Assembly: GCF_963675165.1 (NCBI RefSeq) | Contig: NC_087383.1 | Location: 2,882,979 to 2,946,978 of the forward strand | Direction of reading: 5' to 3' | Origin: Halichondria panicea | Taxonomy: Eukaryota; Porifera; Demospongiae; Suberitida; Halichondriidae | DNA: 64,000 bases | In this document: one piece after another, positions 47,331 through 60,330 of the stretch | How positions within the stretch are numbered: the first letter of the stretch is position 1 | How the letters are laid out: each line of letters starts with the position of its first letter | The notes under the pieces: model-generated | The model's database searches: none | What the model was told of the DNA's origin: nothing | Seen by the model: the letters and a program-made list of their open reading frames with translations, nothing else | Position numbers and translations under genes: made by a program

Positions 47331-49560
47331 CTGCATAATAAAGGGGAAGTATAATTATGGAAGCATAAACACTAGTAATGCAGTGAAACCGTGCAATCTA
47401 TTGTGGTCACGCAGGTCATCCTCTATAATACAGCCACTATTAGTCTACTCAAAGACTACAATAATTAAGTTTCACAAAGGCGCCAGAATCACACTAAGTA
47501 CTTTTGCATAGAACACGTACATGTACAAACAGTGTTTATGACAGGAAACTAAACACATACATGTACACAAACAGCTACATAAAGCAACTGCTAAACATTC
47601 CCTCTCACCTCCTGATCATGCAGGAACTTCATAAACCTGGTGTACTTAGGACTTGTCACATGATCAGTCTACTTGCTATTAGCGGCCTCTCAAAATTGCA
47701 TGGCTTAGAAACTTGCAGCAATATACTGAAACCATTTTAAAGGAGCATGTTAATGCGTACTGCTATAGGTGGACCTTTTGGGTGGGCACTTTGTATGAGT
47801 TACTTCTTGGAGAAAGGTCACAATCATGGTACATGCATGTATTTCTTATGTACACCTATACTATAGCGTGATGGCGTTGTTAATTGGACATGTTGTTAAT
47901 ACTAGTATGCTTGTAATGTAAGCCCACAGGCATAAATTTTAGGCACGTATTATCGGTATATTCATTTGTAAGAGTGAAACTTCTTACTACACTGTACACA
48001 GTCTCATACATACAGTAGACACTCACTTCTAGGGAATGATTACTCACGGAACAGACTCCATTGTGTATTTTGCCTAAGCCATAATCAGTACATACTGTAT
48101 AGCAGGTCATTTTCATGGGATAAAAAATCCGAGACAAAAACGTAGGCGTGGTGCACCAGTGATTTCGTGTGTACAAATTCCCTTTGCTTCACTGCATTGC
48201 ATGCGTTCCGGTCAACCATGCCTACGTTTTCGTGAGTGATAAATATTCGTCAAGGTTTAGCTTGCCCACGGAAACTATACCCAGGACGCTATACGTACGG
48301 TACGGTATACTGTACCACTTTATCACCTGTTTCAAGTACTCTTCCTTCTCCCGTTACTTTGTAGCACTCGAATATGTCCACCCCGTCCACTGCAGGCACA
48401 CTGCTCTGCTTTAACTCTTTACAGCGATCCAGTGCCTTCTTGAGCTCTTCCTCCATCACAAGTCTCTCTTGCACAGCAGACTGGGTAATAGATTGCATGG
48501 TGGTCATGTACACACACACAGGTATACAGATACAACCATCACAGCATCGTGGTAGTGGTACAGTAGTTATAATAAAGGTACAGTAGACTCTCGCTATTCC
48601 GACTCTCTGAAGTACGACCTGAAATGTGGCCAACTTGCTATTCTGTATACCTGCTGCCCCAAACTAGTACACGTATACATTTTGGGTGTGGTTTAGCAGA
48701 AAAACTGTGTGTGGGGGGAGTGGTTGGGGTGTACAATGAGAGGTAGGAAGCGGGATGCTCATGAACACTACAATGAAAGTTATAAAAAAGGTAAACCGTT
48801 TTGTGAGCAAACACAGCTGTGGGATTACATTGTAATAGAGAGGAAATGATTCATTATCTTTATTTATTATCCTCGAGACAAAACCGCAAAATTAGTCATT
48901 AATATTCGAGGTAGGTTGATTATAAGCCGCGGCTATTTTCTGAAATGCAAACTACCGCGCTATTCCGGCCAAGTTGCACTGTCCCAAGGGTGGCCGGATT
49001 AACGAGAGTCTACTGTACATGTATTAATTATACAGTATTCACCGAGTGTATACATGTACATGCTAAACTCACATCTGCCTTGCTGTTGGCCAGTTCCAAT
49101 TCTCTCACCAGCTCAGCCATGACACCTGGGTCCATGATTTGAGACCTCTCGAGCAGCTTCTCCTCCAGCTCCCTCAGCAGGTCATCCTCTAGACCTCGAA
49201 TGGTCTCACTCTTCTCCTCAACCTGACAGGGGAACATCAATAAGTTGCTGCCAGGTGGAGAATACTCGACATACAATAGTGACGTGCATGTACACTCAAC
49301 TACAGAAAATCTGGCAATGAAATTTAACGGTATTCTCCCACTTTGAGATAAAGGTCAGCTTAAAGTTGGACTGTAGGTTAGGTATTAAATAGGCATCTGC
49401 TATCAGGGTTGTTGCAATAAAGAGATAGTACGTACGTGTAATCACACAGTACACCATCAGATCGACTACTCAGAGCATAGATCATACAGTATATACATGA
49501 TCAATTGCTAAATGCTCTGAAATGCAGCTCACTAGCAAAAAAAGTAATGCCTAGCAAATA

Positions 49561-49829
49561 CCGTATAGCGGGTATATTTTGAGGGTATAAATTTTCGCGG
49601 ATGGACCTCTACAAAGGATTTCGCGGATTATATTTTCGTGGTCTGAGTTCCAGCCTTTTGGCGCATGCGCACATCAACATGCAGCTGTACCTACACACCG
49701 TTAGCCTAGAATCCATAATACTGAACACGCCTACTATTATAAATTTTCGTGGGTATAAATTTTCGCGGTACAGGCTCAATCCGCGAAAACTGCGAACATT
49801 TATACCCTCGAAATATACCCGCTATACGG
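49561..49829. mobile_element. 269-bp MITE with an empty site in the other block
   Basis: The ends are CCGTATAGCGGGTATATTTT and AAATATACCCGCTATACGG, with TA on both sides. The paralogous sequence at 27125-27135 (GCAAATAGTAGATC) has one TA and no element. The family also appears at 21508-21692. Confidence 0.9.
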
Positions 49830-50552
49830 TAGTAGATCTATTTTGATTAAAGGACACTAAACACTGCACATGTGTATCTCTCACCTCTGTGGGTGGTATA
49901 GGAACGAGGGAGGCCCTCTGATACTGTCTAGACTGGACTTCTTCCCACTGCCAATCTAGGAGGTATGAAAACATAAATTATTATGCATTTGGTAAAGATC
50001 TGCTCCCAAATAACATTGCAATTGATCCACATTGACAGGTAAAGGGTAATTAAAGTAAAATCTGATATTTGAGCACAAACATTCCTCCTCTCACCTCCTG
50101 CTCATTCAGAAACTTCATGAACCTGGTAGGAGTGAAGTACACTTTGAAGGACTCGTCACATGATCTTGGAGCAAAAGATACGGACTTGGTTGAGGATTTG
50201 AGTGGGACTAAAGTGAGAGAGGAGGTTGTGGGGGGAGGGGCCTCAGACCAGGGCTGGTGGGACGCAGTGTCACGTGAGAGAAGACTCGGACACATGGTCC
50301 TCCGTCTGGACAGCTGCTGTGAGGAGAATGAGAATTGTAAGGCACTGGAATTGAACTGTGCACAAGCACGAAATACATGCACTATTTTATTCGCACCACA
50401 TAACTAACTAAAAATGCTCACCAATAAAACACCACACACCACTTGGTGTACAACATTTTAACGAATCTAAACGCATACAAATGAACGTCTGCTTCTCTAG
50501 ACAACCTGCCCAACCCTCCACATACACACTGGCTGGATCATGCATAAAGAAA

Positions 50553-50870
50553 ATGGCATCTATTTTCACAGCGTTTGACCATCAAACGTATCAGAGAGAA
50601 TAATCTCACGCCCATATTGCTGATTTGCTTGAAATGCCCACCACCATCATAGCAATGTACCAGCAAGGGGCTTTTGTTGTGAGCATCAATGGTAGGCCAT
50701 GGCATTCAGTTGCTATTGATGAGTCACATGAAATGCAGGTACTTTCTGATAAGAACATTTTGTGCAATCAGATCTTAATTAGAAATGAGAGGCTCACTAT
50801 CAAAGCGTTAGGTATTCTGAAAATAATTTTCTTCTACCAACTAGATCAAAACTATAAAGGAAACAATTAA
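50553..50870 (+). pseudogene. AIDESHE-motif fragment, second copy
   Basis: This is the duplicate of 27849-28251 with the same +1 shift, an extra GA that creates an early TAA in the first part, and a short deletion near the end. It was carried along by the block duplication. Confidence 0.4.
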
Positions 50871-52958
50871 TTTTTACTTTTCCCTATAGTGATCGAGATC
50901 TCAGTTCTCTCAACTCTGGCAATCAATACGGCTCAAAGACATTCTTAAAGTGATTGAGCTCACCTTTGGTAGCGCTGACTTATCACAGCTGTTGGTCCAA
51001 TTCTCCAGAACTCTGAGCTTCCCCTCGAGGTGCAACTGCAAGTGACAGAAGAGAAAATAGCTCCAATAATAATTAGTAGTATAGACACTGAAAGAGCAGA
51101 TTACCAGGGACATAATTATTGCAGTGCTTATAATTATAGCTGCTCAAAGTGGTCATAAAGCTTCAACAGAACAACCAACCTGTATATTAAAATAGATGCA
51201 TGTACCCTGGGAGCAATGCAGACGTCAATCAGTCAAGAATTTATTCACAGCTGTAGGCACACACTTGCCCAACCCACTAACCAGAGAGGACACCCTGATA
51301 GTGCCATCACTGAGTTCCTCATCTCTAACCCTGCTTTCAATGGTCAGCTTGTAAATCGAGGTATGGGAAAAACGTTCCAATGTAAACACTGAAAGAGTAG
51401 TACTTCAGAAACAGACATGCAGGTTGGTTGTCCTATATTGCAGTGCTTGTACTTATAGCTAATACAAGGGTGTTCAGTCCTGCAAAGTAGACTACCTTAC
51501 CATAACAACCAATCGTGATCCATTAATCTAAACATCTTCATACATACAAAATTCAGTCCATAATAGAGTATCGAGTGTATATCGTTACCTTCAGATGTAT
51601 TTAGAGTGTAACATTACACCTTGTCTGAACAACTTGTGGCATAAAATGTTTCTGCCTCGAGGTAAGTAGCGGCTTCGGGTACTCTGATTGTTTGGTTAAA
51701 AAGCAGGAAGTTACGTCACTTTCTGAATACATTTGACGCAAGGTATAATGCTACGTTGGATACTCCCTCTTTTATTATGGACTCTTGCTATTAGCGGCCT
51801 CTCAAAACTGGTAAGAAACTTAAGCAACTGTAATCACATGACGTACGTACATGTACCGACACCATTTATGAAGGAGAGAGTATAATTATACAAAGCAGTA
51901 CATTCAGCGTGGGGTTAATATAACTGCACATTTCCATGCAGTGCATACTGTACAATGTAACTATAGTAACTCACATGGTTCACTCTGATAACTTAATTTC
52001 ATATGATCTTCATCAAAAAAGCAACGGGAAGTTTTACTTGATTGGCTACTGTATCAGCTTGTCCCAAAACTGCTCACCCGTGGCACCTGTTGCACTTACA
52101 CGCTCTGGCCCAGCCAGGCTCTGAACACAGAGAAGGAGGTAAAATCATCATAATAACAATAACTTATATGTACATTTACACATACATAGTCTGTACGTGT
52201 AGATCAAATTAAAGCAAAATAGTCGACCTAGTGTATGTTCACAGCTGTAGGCACACACTTGCCCAACCCACTCACCAGAGAGGACACCCTGATAGTAGTG
52301 CCATCACTGAGTTCCTCATCTCTAACCCTGCTTTCAATGGTCAGTTTGGATATTGTGTGTGATTTGGAGTTGTGATCGGCAGATCCAAATGTCCGGTTCT
52401 CTGAGAAGAAGAGATTATACACATTACCAGCACATCAGGTGCACAGGCAGCATGCGAGTACACACAAGGCTAAGGCTGAGAGGTCACACTAGGGCAGACC
52501 AACAGTGGCTGTAATAAAGAGGTGACATGCTAACACAGGTTGCATGAAACCAACCCTATGGAGACTGGGCCATTAACCTGGCTACAGGGTGATCACATTA
52601 GACAGACAGGCTCACAAAGGTGCACAAGTGATAGTGACTTACTCTCCCCGATCTCAATGAGACTAGTAAATATCTTTGGGAGGGAAATCGGCTCCTTAGA
52701 CAACCCAACCAACTTATGAGTTAGCCTAGCTTGCACTAATTTAAAGCCCTATTGATTTATTAGTCAAAAAAGTGCAACAAAAGCTGTGCTGCCTAGCAGC
52801 AGCCATTGTGAACTTTTACCGCTTTGGAGATACATAATTATGGCAGGAAATGCAACTTCTGTTTCCTATAATTATTGGACCAAAGCTAATTCTCCAGAGG
52901 TGCACACTTAATACACGGCAATTGGAGAGTGCCAAAACTCAACTCTGCAGTTCTGGTA

Positions 52959-53262
52959 CTGTAAGACCTCTAATTAAGGTGACCCTCCAAATATGCGACA
53001 CTCTCGAGCTTAGGTAATTTTCTGACTTCTACGACAGCTACATTGACAATTATGTTTTAATGTCGCGTCCTAAATGAGGTAAATATAGCCACACCCTAGC
53101 ATCGGTTTTGGAAAACACGTTCTAGAAATTGAGGCAAGTATAGACTGAGTAGAGTTATCCATAATCAGATACGACATCAGGTTTTTATCAACCTCCAAAA
53201 GAAGCGACATCTGGCTTCGTAATTATTTAAAAAAAGTGTTGCTTTAATTAAAGGTCTTACGG
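52959..53262. mobile_element. MITE with CTGTAAGACCTCTAATTAAG end, clean copy
   Basis: The left end pairs with CTTTAATTAAAGGTCTTACG at the right, with TA on both sides. It matches 30292-30605 but has an uninterrupted right repeat, so the 14-bp interruption in copy A is secondary. Confidence 0.75.
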
Positions 53263-53723
53263 TATTAAATCATATTTCTTACTTGAAAACTTGAATACGT
53301 CAGGTTCATTACTGACAGGGCAGCATTCTCAGCCTCAAACTGTGCAAATTAAAGAACAGAAAACATGATCCACGACCTTACAACATAACTTAAACCTGTA
53401 GATTTAATAACCAGACAATATTATTGATGAACAAGACAATAATCTATGGCTAATCAATTGACTCACCCTCCTTCCATTCGGAGAATGCTGTAATACTTTA
53501 GCAATGCAATGGAGCTAAAAGCTAGCTAGCCAGGTTTCATCATAGATAAACTATGGTTTCACTCAAATGTCTTTGGTGGGTGTGGTAAATTCAAAAAGTG
53601 ATCATTCTTAGATATATCTGAGATACACCCACTTTTTTTGCAAGTCATGCAAAAACAACAACACACCCAATATATTTCAGAGAGATCTAGAGCTAGCTGC
53701 AAGGCACAGATTTATTTGCTGGA

Positions 53724-56717
53724 ATGGCCACTAAAGAGCAGAACCAAGGTATAAAGACTGCCATGTTTCCTATAAAGGATAAACCCAATGATTGCTAAAG
53801 CATAAAACCCTCATTGGTGATTGCTAACCTTGTGTGCTTGCTATCTATTTTCAGAGCTCACAATTGACGATCTGAAGACAGAAATGAAACTGACTGATGA
53901 GCAGCTCAATACAGCAATAAAGGAACCAGATCTACCCGAGTTAGCAGCATGTTTCGACAATGTTCACAACGGCTATCTTGAAAAACTGGGGCTCTTACCT
54001 GGAGAACAAACTGACGTGAGGACTAGAGCATTTGTAGAAGGCACTGTGGCAGGAATGTTGCTGGCTTTGAAATGTTGGATACTGATCAACAGACTAAACG
54101 CCACTTTCCGAGCTCTGCTACTCATCATACTCTCCCTGCTCAAAGAAGACGTTGCTGTTCGAGTGTGCAAGTACTTGTCTGACAAATGTGAGTCTGTCAT
54201 GTGAGAGTGTGGTTAGTGTGGTCATTGTGATACCATACGTTGTGGGAGTGATTGCAACCAAATAAGGGACTCTTCAACTTAATTGCTATTGTTACACATA
54301 CAATTCTCTATTAACTATCACCAGGAATGGTACTCACCTATTGTTTTGTTTCCCCAGACTCCACCACCTCGTGTCCTCCCTCCCGAGAGAGGGTCCTGCT
54401 GAACCACAAGCTGTCCTCGTACAGGGACTACCTACAAAGTCGCTACAAAGAACCAGACTCCACATCAGTCACACAATGGCCTCCCGTCTCAACAAAAACA
54501 ATTTTCAAACTGGCCATGATTCAGAAGGAGAAAATACAGAGAGGCAGAATTGACGATGAATTTTTTAGACTATCAATCACAGGAAAAATCGACGATATTT
54601 TACTTCAAAAAACTCCACTTGACTTGATAAACATTTTCTCTGAGATTGGAGATAGACGAAACTTTGTGCTGATTGAAGGAGCTCCCGGCTCTGGCAAGAG
54701 CACCCTTGCTCTACACATCTGTCAGGAGTGGGCAAAGGGGAAACTGTTCCAAGAGTTCGATATTGCAATCCTTGTCAGACTGAGAGATCCCCTCATTAGA
54801 GAAGCCATTACAATTTCTGACTTACTTCCCTGCACAAACAAAGCGATGGCTAATGAAACAGAGACTGCAATTATGTCATTGTACGGCAAAGGTGTACTGT
54901 GGGTACTAGACGGATGGGACGAACTTTCTTCTGACCTCCCTAGAGACTCAATCATCAACAAACTAATTCGACCAGGCACGTCACAAGAACGTCCGCTACA
55001 CAAATCCACCATGATTATAACATCTCGACCATCATCTTCGGCTGAGCTCCACCCACTAGTTTCGTCCAGGGTGGAGGTGTTGGGGTTCACTCCTCATGAA
55101 TTAGAACAGTATTTTACCGAGTGTCTGGAAGGTGACTCACAAGCTGTGCAGACTCTACTGGAGAGAATTCGAGAGAACCCAGTGGTAGAAGGTAGCTGCT
55201 ACCTCCCCCTCAATGCTTCCATTGTCGTTAATTGCTTCTTGTCTGATAACCACTCACTCCCAACATCCAACCACGGGATATTCATATCAGTTGTCCAGAG
55301 CTCTCTCAAGAGATACCTCAAGGAGAAGTTGAGGAAGACCATTCCAGTGGGAAACATCACATCCCCAGACTCACTGCCCTCGGAAATCAGAACACAGACC
55401 GTACAAATGTGTCAACTTGCATATCATGGGATTGAAGCCAACAAAGCGACATTTACTGACAATGATTTGACCACTCTTCGCATTCCGAAGGAGATTTCAA
55501 ACGTTGGACTATTACAAACTGTTCCCAGTATCATTAGCGATGGTCGTCTGGTTTACTACTGCTTTCTCCACCTGTCTATTCAAGAGCTACTAGCAGCAAT
55601 CCACATCTCTCTCATGTCTCCCAAGCAACAAATTTCTGTATTCCAGAAGCTGTTTGGGAATCCTCGATTCAGTGCAGTATTCCAGTTTTATGCTGGTATC
55701 ACCAAACTAAGAACTAGTAGACCAATCCTCAGCTTGCTACCTCGATTCTTGTGTCCAGTTCCAGCCACTGTTTTTGATCTGGTCAGAAAGGTTGTCAAAA
55801 CTGAGAAAGAGAAAGGGTATGGTAAGCAGCCCCTTTTGTTGTCCCTCATCAATTGTTTGTACGAAGCTGAAGACTCGCGACTGTGTGTGTTTGTGGCTAA
55901 TCTTCTTAATCACAATCTAGATCTTATTTGCACTACAATGAATCCTATTGACTGCCTCTCTGTTGGATATTTTGCATCTGTTTGTTCCAATAGCAGTAAT
56001 GGATTCACACTTAGCCTCGGAAATTGCTCTATTGGTGACCAAGGCTGCAAATTTCTGGCCCGAGGACTCTCCAAGTGTCCCAACTCTAATAATGATATTC
56101 CTACAGATGAGATACACATTGCTGAGATTATCGAGAACACTAGTTCAATATCTGAATTGGATTTGTTTAATAATGCCATTGGTAACAGTGGACTTGGCAC
56201 ACTCTGTGAGGCCTTGTCAACTAACCTATCATTAAAGACACTGAACCTGACCAATTGCTCACTAACAATATCAGACGACAATGGAGCTGCCCTCTATCAA
56301 CTTCTGGATACAAACAATTCCCTCGAACATCTTGATTTGTCTAAGAACACAGTGACTAGCTGTCGTCACATTGCTGCTGGACTTGCAGTCAATAAGACTC
56401 TGAGAACATTGTCCTTGTATTCCTGTGAACTGACTGATCAGAGTATCGAGGAGCTATCAACTGGACTGATCAACAAGATTGAAACACTGCACATTAGGGG
56501 TAATGACTCAATAACAGAAGATGGAATGAAGACGCTTGCCAGACATCTAACCACCCACTGCTCTGAACTGACATGGTTGTACGTACCCTATCACCTAAGA
56601 TCCTGTATCGAGACAGTATTCAGGGACGCTAACAAAGAGAGGAAGAGAAATGGACTACCCGAGATTAATTGTATAGTGAATTTCACCATAAGTGGCCATA
56701 ATTTGCATTGCGTGTAG
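53724..56717 (+). CDS. NLR-C: DEATH-NACHT-LRR receptor
   Basis: Exons are 53724-53748, 53855-54187 and 54358-56717, giving about 905 residues with GT-AG borders in phase. DEATH resembles NLR-A (PGEQTDVRTRAFVEGT), while the NACHT segment after Walker A resembles NLR-B (REAITISDLLPCTNKAM), so the gene is a mosaic of the two. GAPGSGKST and VLWVLDGWDEL are intact. LRR exposed positions are again distinct: LDLFNN, LDLSKN, LSLYSC, LHIRGN, LYVPYH. The C-terminus (INCIVNFTISGHNLHCV) is unlike A and B, because the 3' flank differs after GLPEI. It lies head to head with kinesin copy B. It is predicted to be a cytosolic innate immune sensor. Confidence 0.9.
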
Positions 56718-57470
56718 TAAACACATTTTTGTGGTAAAGTTAGTGTCAATCATCAGCTTTTGCAGAGCTCTATTTAATGGTTTTTTCGAAATTTCATTTG
56801 AGTAAGTATTTCTGGAGATATAGAGTAGCCCACCAAAAAAGGCAAAAATGTGTGGGCAATTATGACGCAAATGACGTCATCGCCATGGCAATGTATTTTT
56901 TCTTTTTAGATGTTTTTCACTAGCTCTGATTTAATAGCTAGAGCATAGATACTGTACACTCCGTGGATGTGAAACACTTCCGCCCACTACCAAAAGTCCT
57001 GAAACACTCATTGCAACGGATGACACGGACAGAGTATCCGAGATTTCGTATTAGTATACGGAATCTACTGCACAGATACAGTAAAACTGCGCATGTAGGA
57101 CCAGAAAGCCAGAAATCGGAAAATGCGGAAGTGAAAGGTAAATGAGTGGGCGTAGCAGGGCAATGCATTCCAAGGTTAACCCTTGATTTTGCACTGAGAT
57201 ATGCTCTTGCCTGATCACTCTACTAGTCTATGTAAGTAAGTAGAAAGCTGGCCAGCCTAGTTTTAAATAGACTCTCCATTGTCTGCAGTATAGACTTGAT
57301 ATAATAGCTAGCTACTTGCACATGTCTGCAGTAGACTCTAGCTAGCTACATGCACAATGAATTAATTAGGTCTGTACACTGAGCTAGATTTAGTATGATT
57401 ATCATTTTTAATTCAGCCAGTCACCTAACTCCTACTTATACTTCCCAATTTATTGTCCAGAGGTTATTTG
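56718..57470. other. No gene recognised
   Basis: This is the 3' flank of NLR-C, not shared with NLR-A or NLR-B. It has short AT-rich and GC-mixed stretches; no exon, RNA gene or clear terminal repeat was seen. Confidence 0.4.
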
Positions 57471-57479
57471 GCTCTATAC

Positions 57480-60330
57480 TGAAACACGCCGAGCCACTTT
57501 TCTGACTTTCTGAGAGCCATGATTATAGAGGGAACTGGAATAATTATGTTCAATCCTGGTCTATAATACAAGCAATTAAGTATATCAGCCAATAAGTTAT
57601 GTTGATATACTCAAGTTACTTTAATCGACTGGAACTTGCTGAGAAACTTTTCTGATTTTCCGAGAGCAGTGGTTCGTTAACGGGAACCCTGAAAAATAAT
57701 ATATTCAGTGCTGGTCTAGACATGCATGCAGATATCAGCCAGTATAATTATGTTGATATAATTATACTCAAGTTTACAATTCTGAGGTTACTTTAATCGA
57801 CTGGAACTTGCTGAGCAACTTTTCTGACTTTCCGAGAACAGTGGTTCGTTAACGGGAACCCAGAAAAATAATATATTCAGTGCTGGTCTATAGACATGCA
57901 TGTAGATATCAGCTAGTATATGTTGATATATACTCTTCTGAGGTTACTTGAATCGACTGGAACTTGCTGAGCAACTTTTCTGACTTCCGAGAGCAGTGGT
58001 TCGTTAACGGGAACCCTGAAAAATAATATATTCAGTGCTGGTCTAGACATGCATACGCAGATATCAGCCAGTATGTTGATATATACTCAATTCTGAGGTT
58101 ATTTTAATCGACTGGAACTTGCTGAGCAACTTTTCTGACTTTCTGAGAGCAGTGGTTCGTTAACAGGAACCCAGAAAAATAACATATTCAGTGCTGGTCT
58201 ATAGACATGCATGCATGCAGATATCAGCCAGTATAATTATGCTCAAGTTTACAATTCTGAGGTTACTTTAATCGACTGGAACTTGCTGAGCAACTTTTCT
58301 GACTTTCCGAGAGCAGTGGTTCGTTAACGGGAACCCAGAATATATTCAGTGCTGGTCTAGACATGCATGCAGATATCAGCCAGTATGTTGATATATACTC
58401 AAGTTTACAATTCTGAGGTTACTTTAATCGACTGGAACTTGCTAAGCAACTTTTCTGACTTTCCGAGAGCAGTGGTTCGTTAACGGGAATCCAGAAAAAT
58501 AACATATTCAGTGCTGCTCTATTAGACATGCATGTAGATATCAGCCAGTATGTTGATATATACTCAATTCTGAGGTTACTTTAATCGACTGGAACTTGCT
58601 GAGCAACTTTTCTGACTTTCCGAGAGCTGTGGTTCGTTAACGGGAACCCAGAAAAATAACATATTCAGTGCTGGTCTACTAGACATGCATGCAGATATCA
58701 GCCAGTATGTTGATATAATAATTATACTCTTTTGAGGTTACTTTAATCGACTGGAACTTGCTGAGAAACTTTTCTGACTTTCCGAGAGCAGTGGTTCGTT
58801 AACGGGAACCCTGAAAAATAATATATTCAGTGCTGGCCTATATAGACATGCATGCAGATATCAGCCTGTATGTTGATATATACTCAATTCTGAGGTTACT
58901 GGAACTTGCTGAGCAACTTTTCTGACTTTCCGAGAACAGTGGTTCGTTAACGGAAACCCTGAAAAATAATATAATTATTCAGTGTTGGTCTAGACATGCA
59001 TGCAGATATCAGCCAGTATGTTGATATATACTCATCTGAGGTTACTTTTATCGACTGGAACTTGCTGAGAAATTTTTCTGACTTTCCGAGAGCTGTGGTT
59101 TGTTAACGGGAACCCTGAAAATCAGTGCTGATCTAGACATGCATGCAAATATCAGCCAGTATAATTATGTTGATATAAGGCTTAATATACAATTCTGAGG
59201 TTACTTTAATCGACTGGAACGACTTTCTGAGAGCAGTGGTTTGTTAACGGTAACCCTGAAAAATAATATATTCAGTGCTATAGTCTGGATATGCATGCAG
59301 ATATATCAGCCAGTATGTTGATATATATACTCAAGTTTACAATTCTGAAGTTACTTTAATCGACTGGAACTTGCTGAGGAACTTTTCTGACTTTCCGAGA
59401 GCTGTGGTTCGTTAACGGGAACCCTGAAAAATAATATAATGTAGACATGTATGCAGGTATCAGCCAGTATGTTGATATACTCTTCTGAGGTTACTTTAAT
59501 TAATCGACTGGAACTTGCTGAGGAACTTTTTTGACTTTCCGAGAGCTGTGGTTCGTTAACGGAAACCCAGAAAATATATTTAGTGCTGGTCTTACAAGCA
59601 GGTAGCAGCCAAATTGAATACATTGATACACTGTTCTGAGGTTATTTTAATCGACTGGAACTTGCTGAGAAACTTTTCTGACTTTCCGAGAGCTGTGAAC
59701 GGGAACCCTGAAAAATAACATATATTCAGTGCTGGTCATGCAGATATCAGCCAGTATAATTAAATGTTGATATAATATACTCAAGTTTACAATTCTGAGG
59801 TTACTTTAATCGACTGGAACTTGCTGAGAAACTTTTCTGACTTTCCGAGAGCTGTGAACGGGAACCCTGAAAAATGACATAATTATATTCAGTGCTGGTC
59901 ATGCAGATATCAGCCAGTATAATTATATGTTGATATAATATACTCAAGTTTACAATTCTGAGGTTAATTTAATCGACTGGAACTTGAGAAACTTTTCTGA
60001 CTTTCCGAGAGCTGTGGTTCGTTAACGGAAACCCAGAAAATATATTTAATGCTGCATGGTCTTATACATGCAGGTAGCAGCCAATACGTTGATACACTCT
60101 TCTGCATGAGGTTACTTTAATCGACTGGGAACTTGCTGAAAAATTTTTCTGACTTTCCGAGAGCTGTGATTCGTAAACGGAAACCCTGAAAATATATTCA
60201 ATGCTGGTCTTAGACAAGCAGGTATCAGCCAATAATTATGTTGATATACCTAAGTTTACAATTATGAGGCTCCTTTAATTGACTGCATGGAACTTCCTGA
60301 GCAACTTTTCAGACTTTCCATGAGTTCAAC
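57480..60330. repeat. Tandem array of about 157-bp units (about 18)
   Basis: Each unit holds TTAATCGACTGGAACTTGCT, TTTTCTGACTTTCCGAGAGC, a GGTTCGTTAACGGGAACCC palindrome-like motif and GATATCAGCCAGTATGTTGA. The spacing of the CGACTGGAAC motif is mostly 145-172 bp. Units degrade at both ends. The array forms the outer part of the left foldback arm. Confidence 0.9.

Larger units (their letters stand above)
48327..52400 (-). pseudogene. Kinesin-like motor and coiled-coil exons, copy B
   Basis: The exon order is as in copy A: 52400-52276 (switch I, here NSKSHTISKL), 52120-52078 (switch II), a partial second switch I exon near 51360-51287, 51035-50964, 50316-50095, 49955-49884, 49222-49073 (open coiled coil with EEKSETIRGLEDD and LVRELELANSKAD) and about 48510-48327. 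The switch II exon lacks 9 bp, so DLAGSE is reduced to SLAGPER. Loss of the switch II aspartate should abolish ATPase activity. The exons that are broken in copy A (coiled coil and WQWEEVQS) are intact here. No P-loop is found between it and NLR-C. Confidence 0.65.
47657..53690. repeat. Segmental duplication, kinesin block copy B
   Basis: It is the partner of 25528-30960. Compared with copy A it carries an extra MITE at 49561-49829 and its join to the preceding EFR3 piece lacks 685 bp. Confidence 0.85.
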
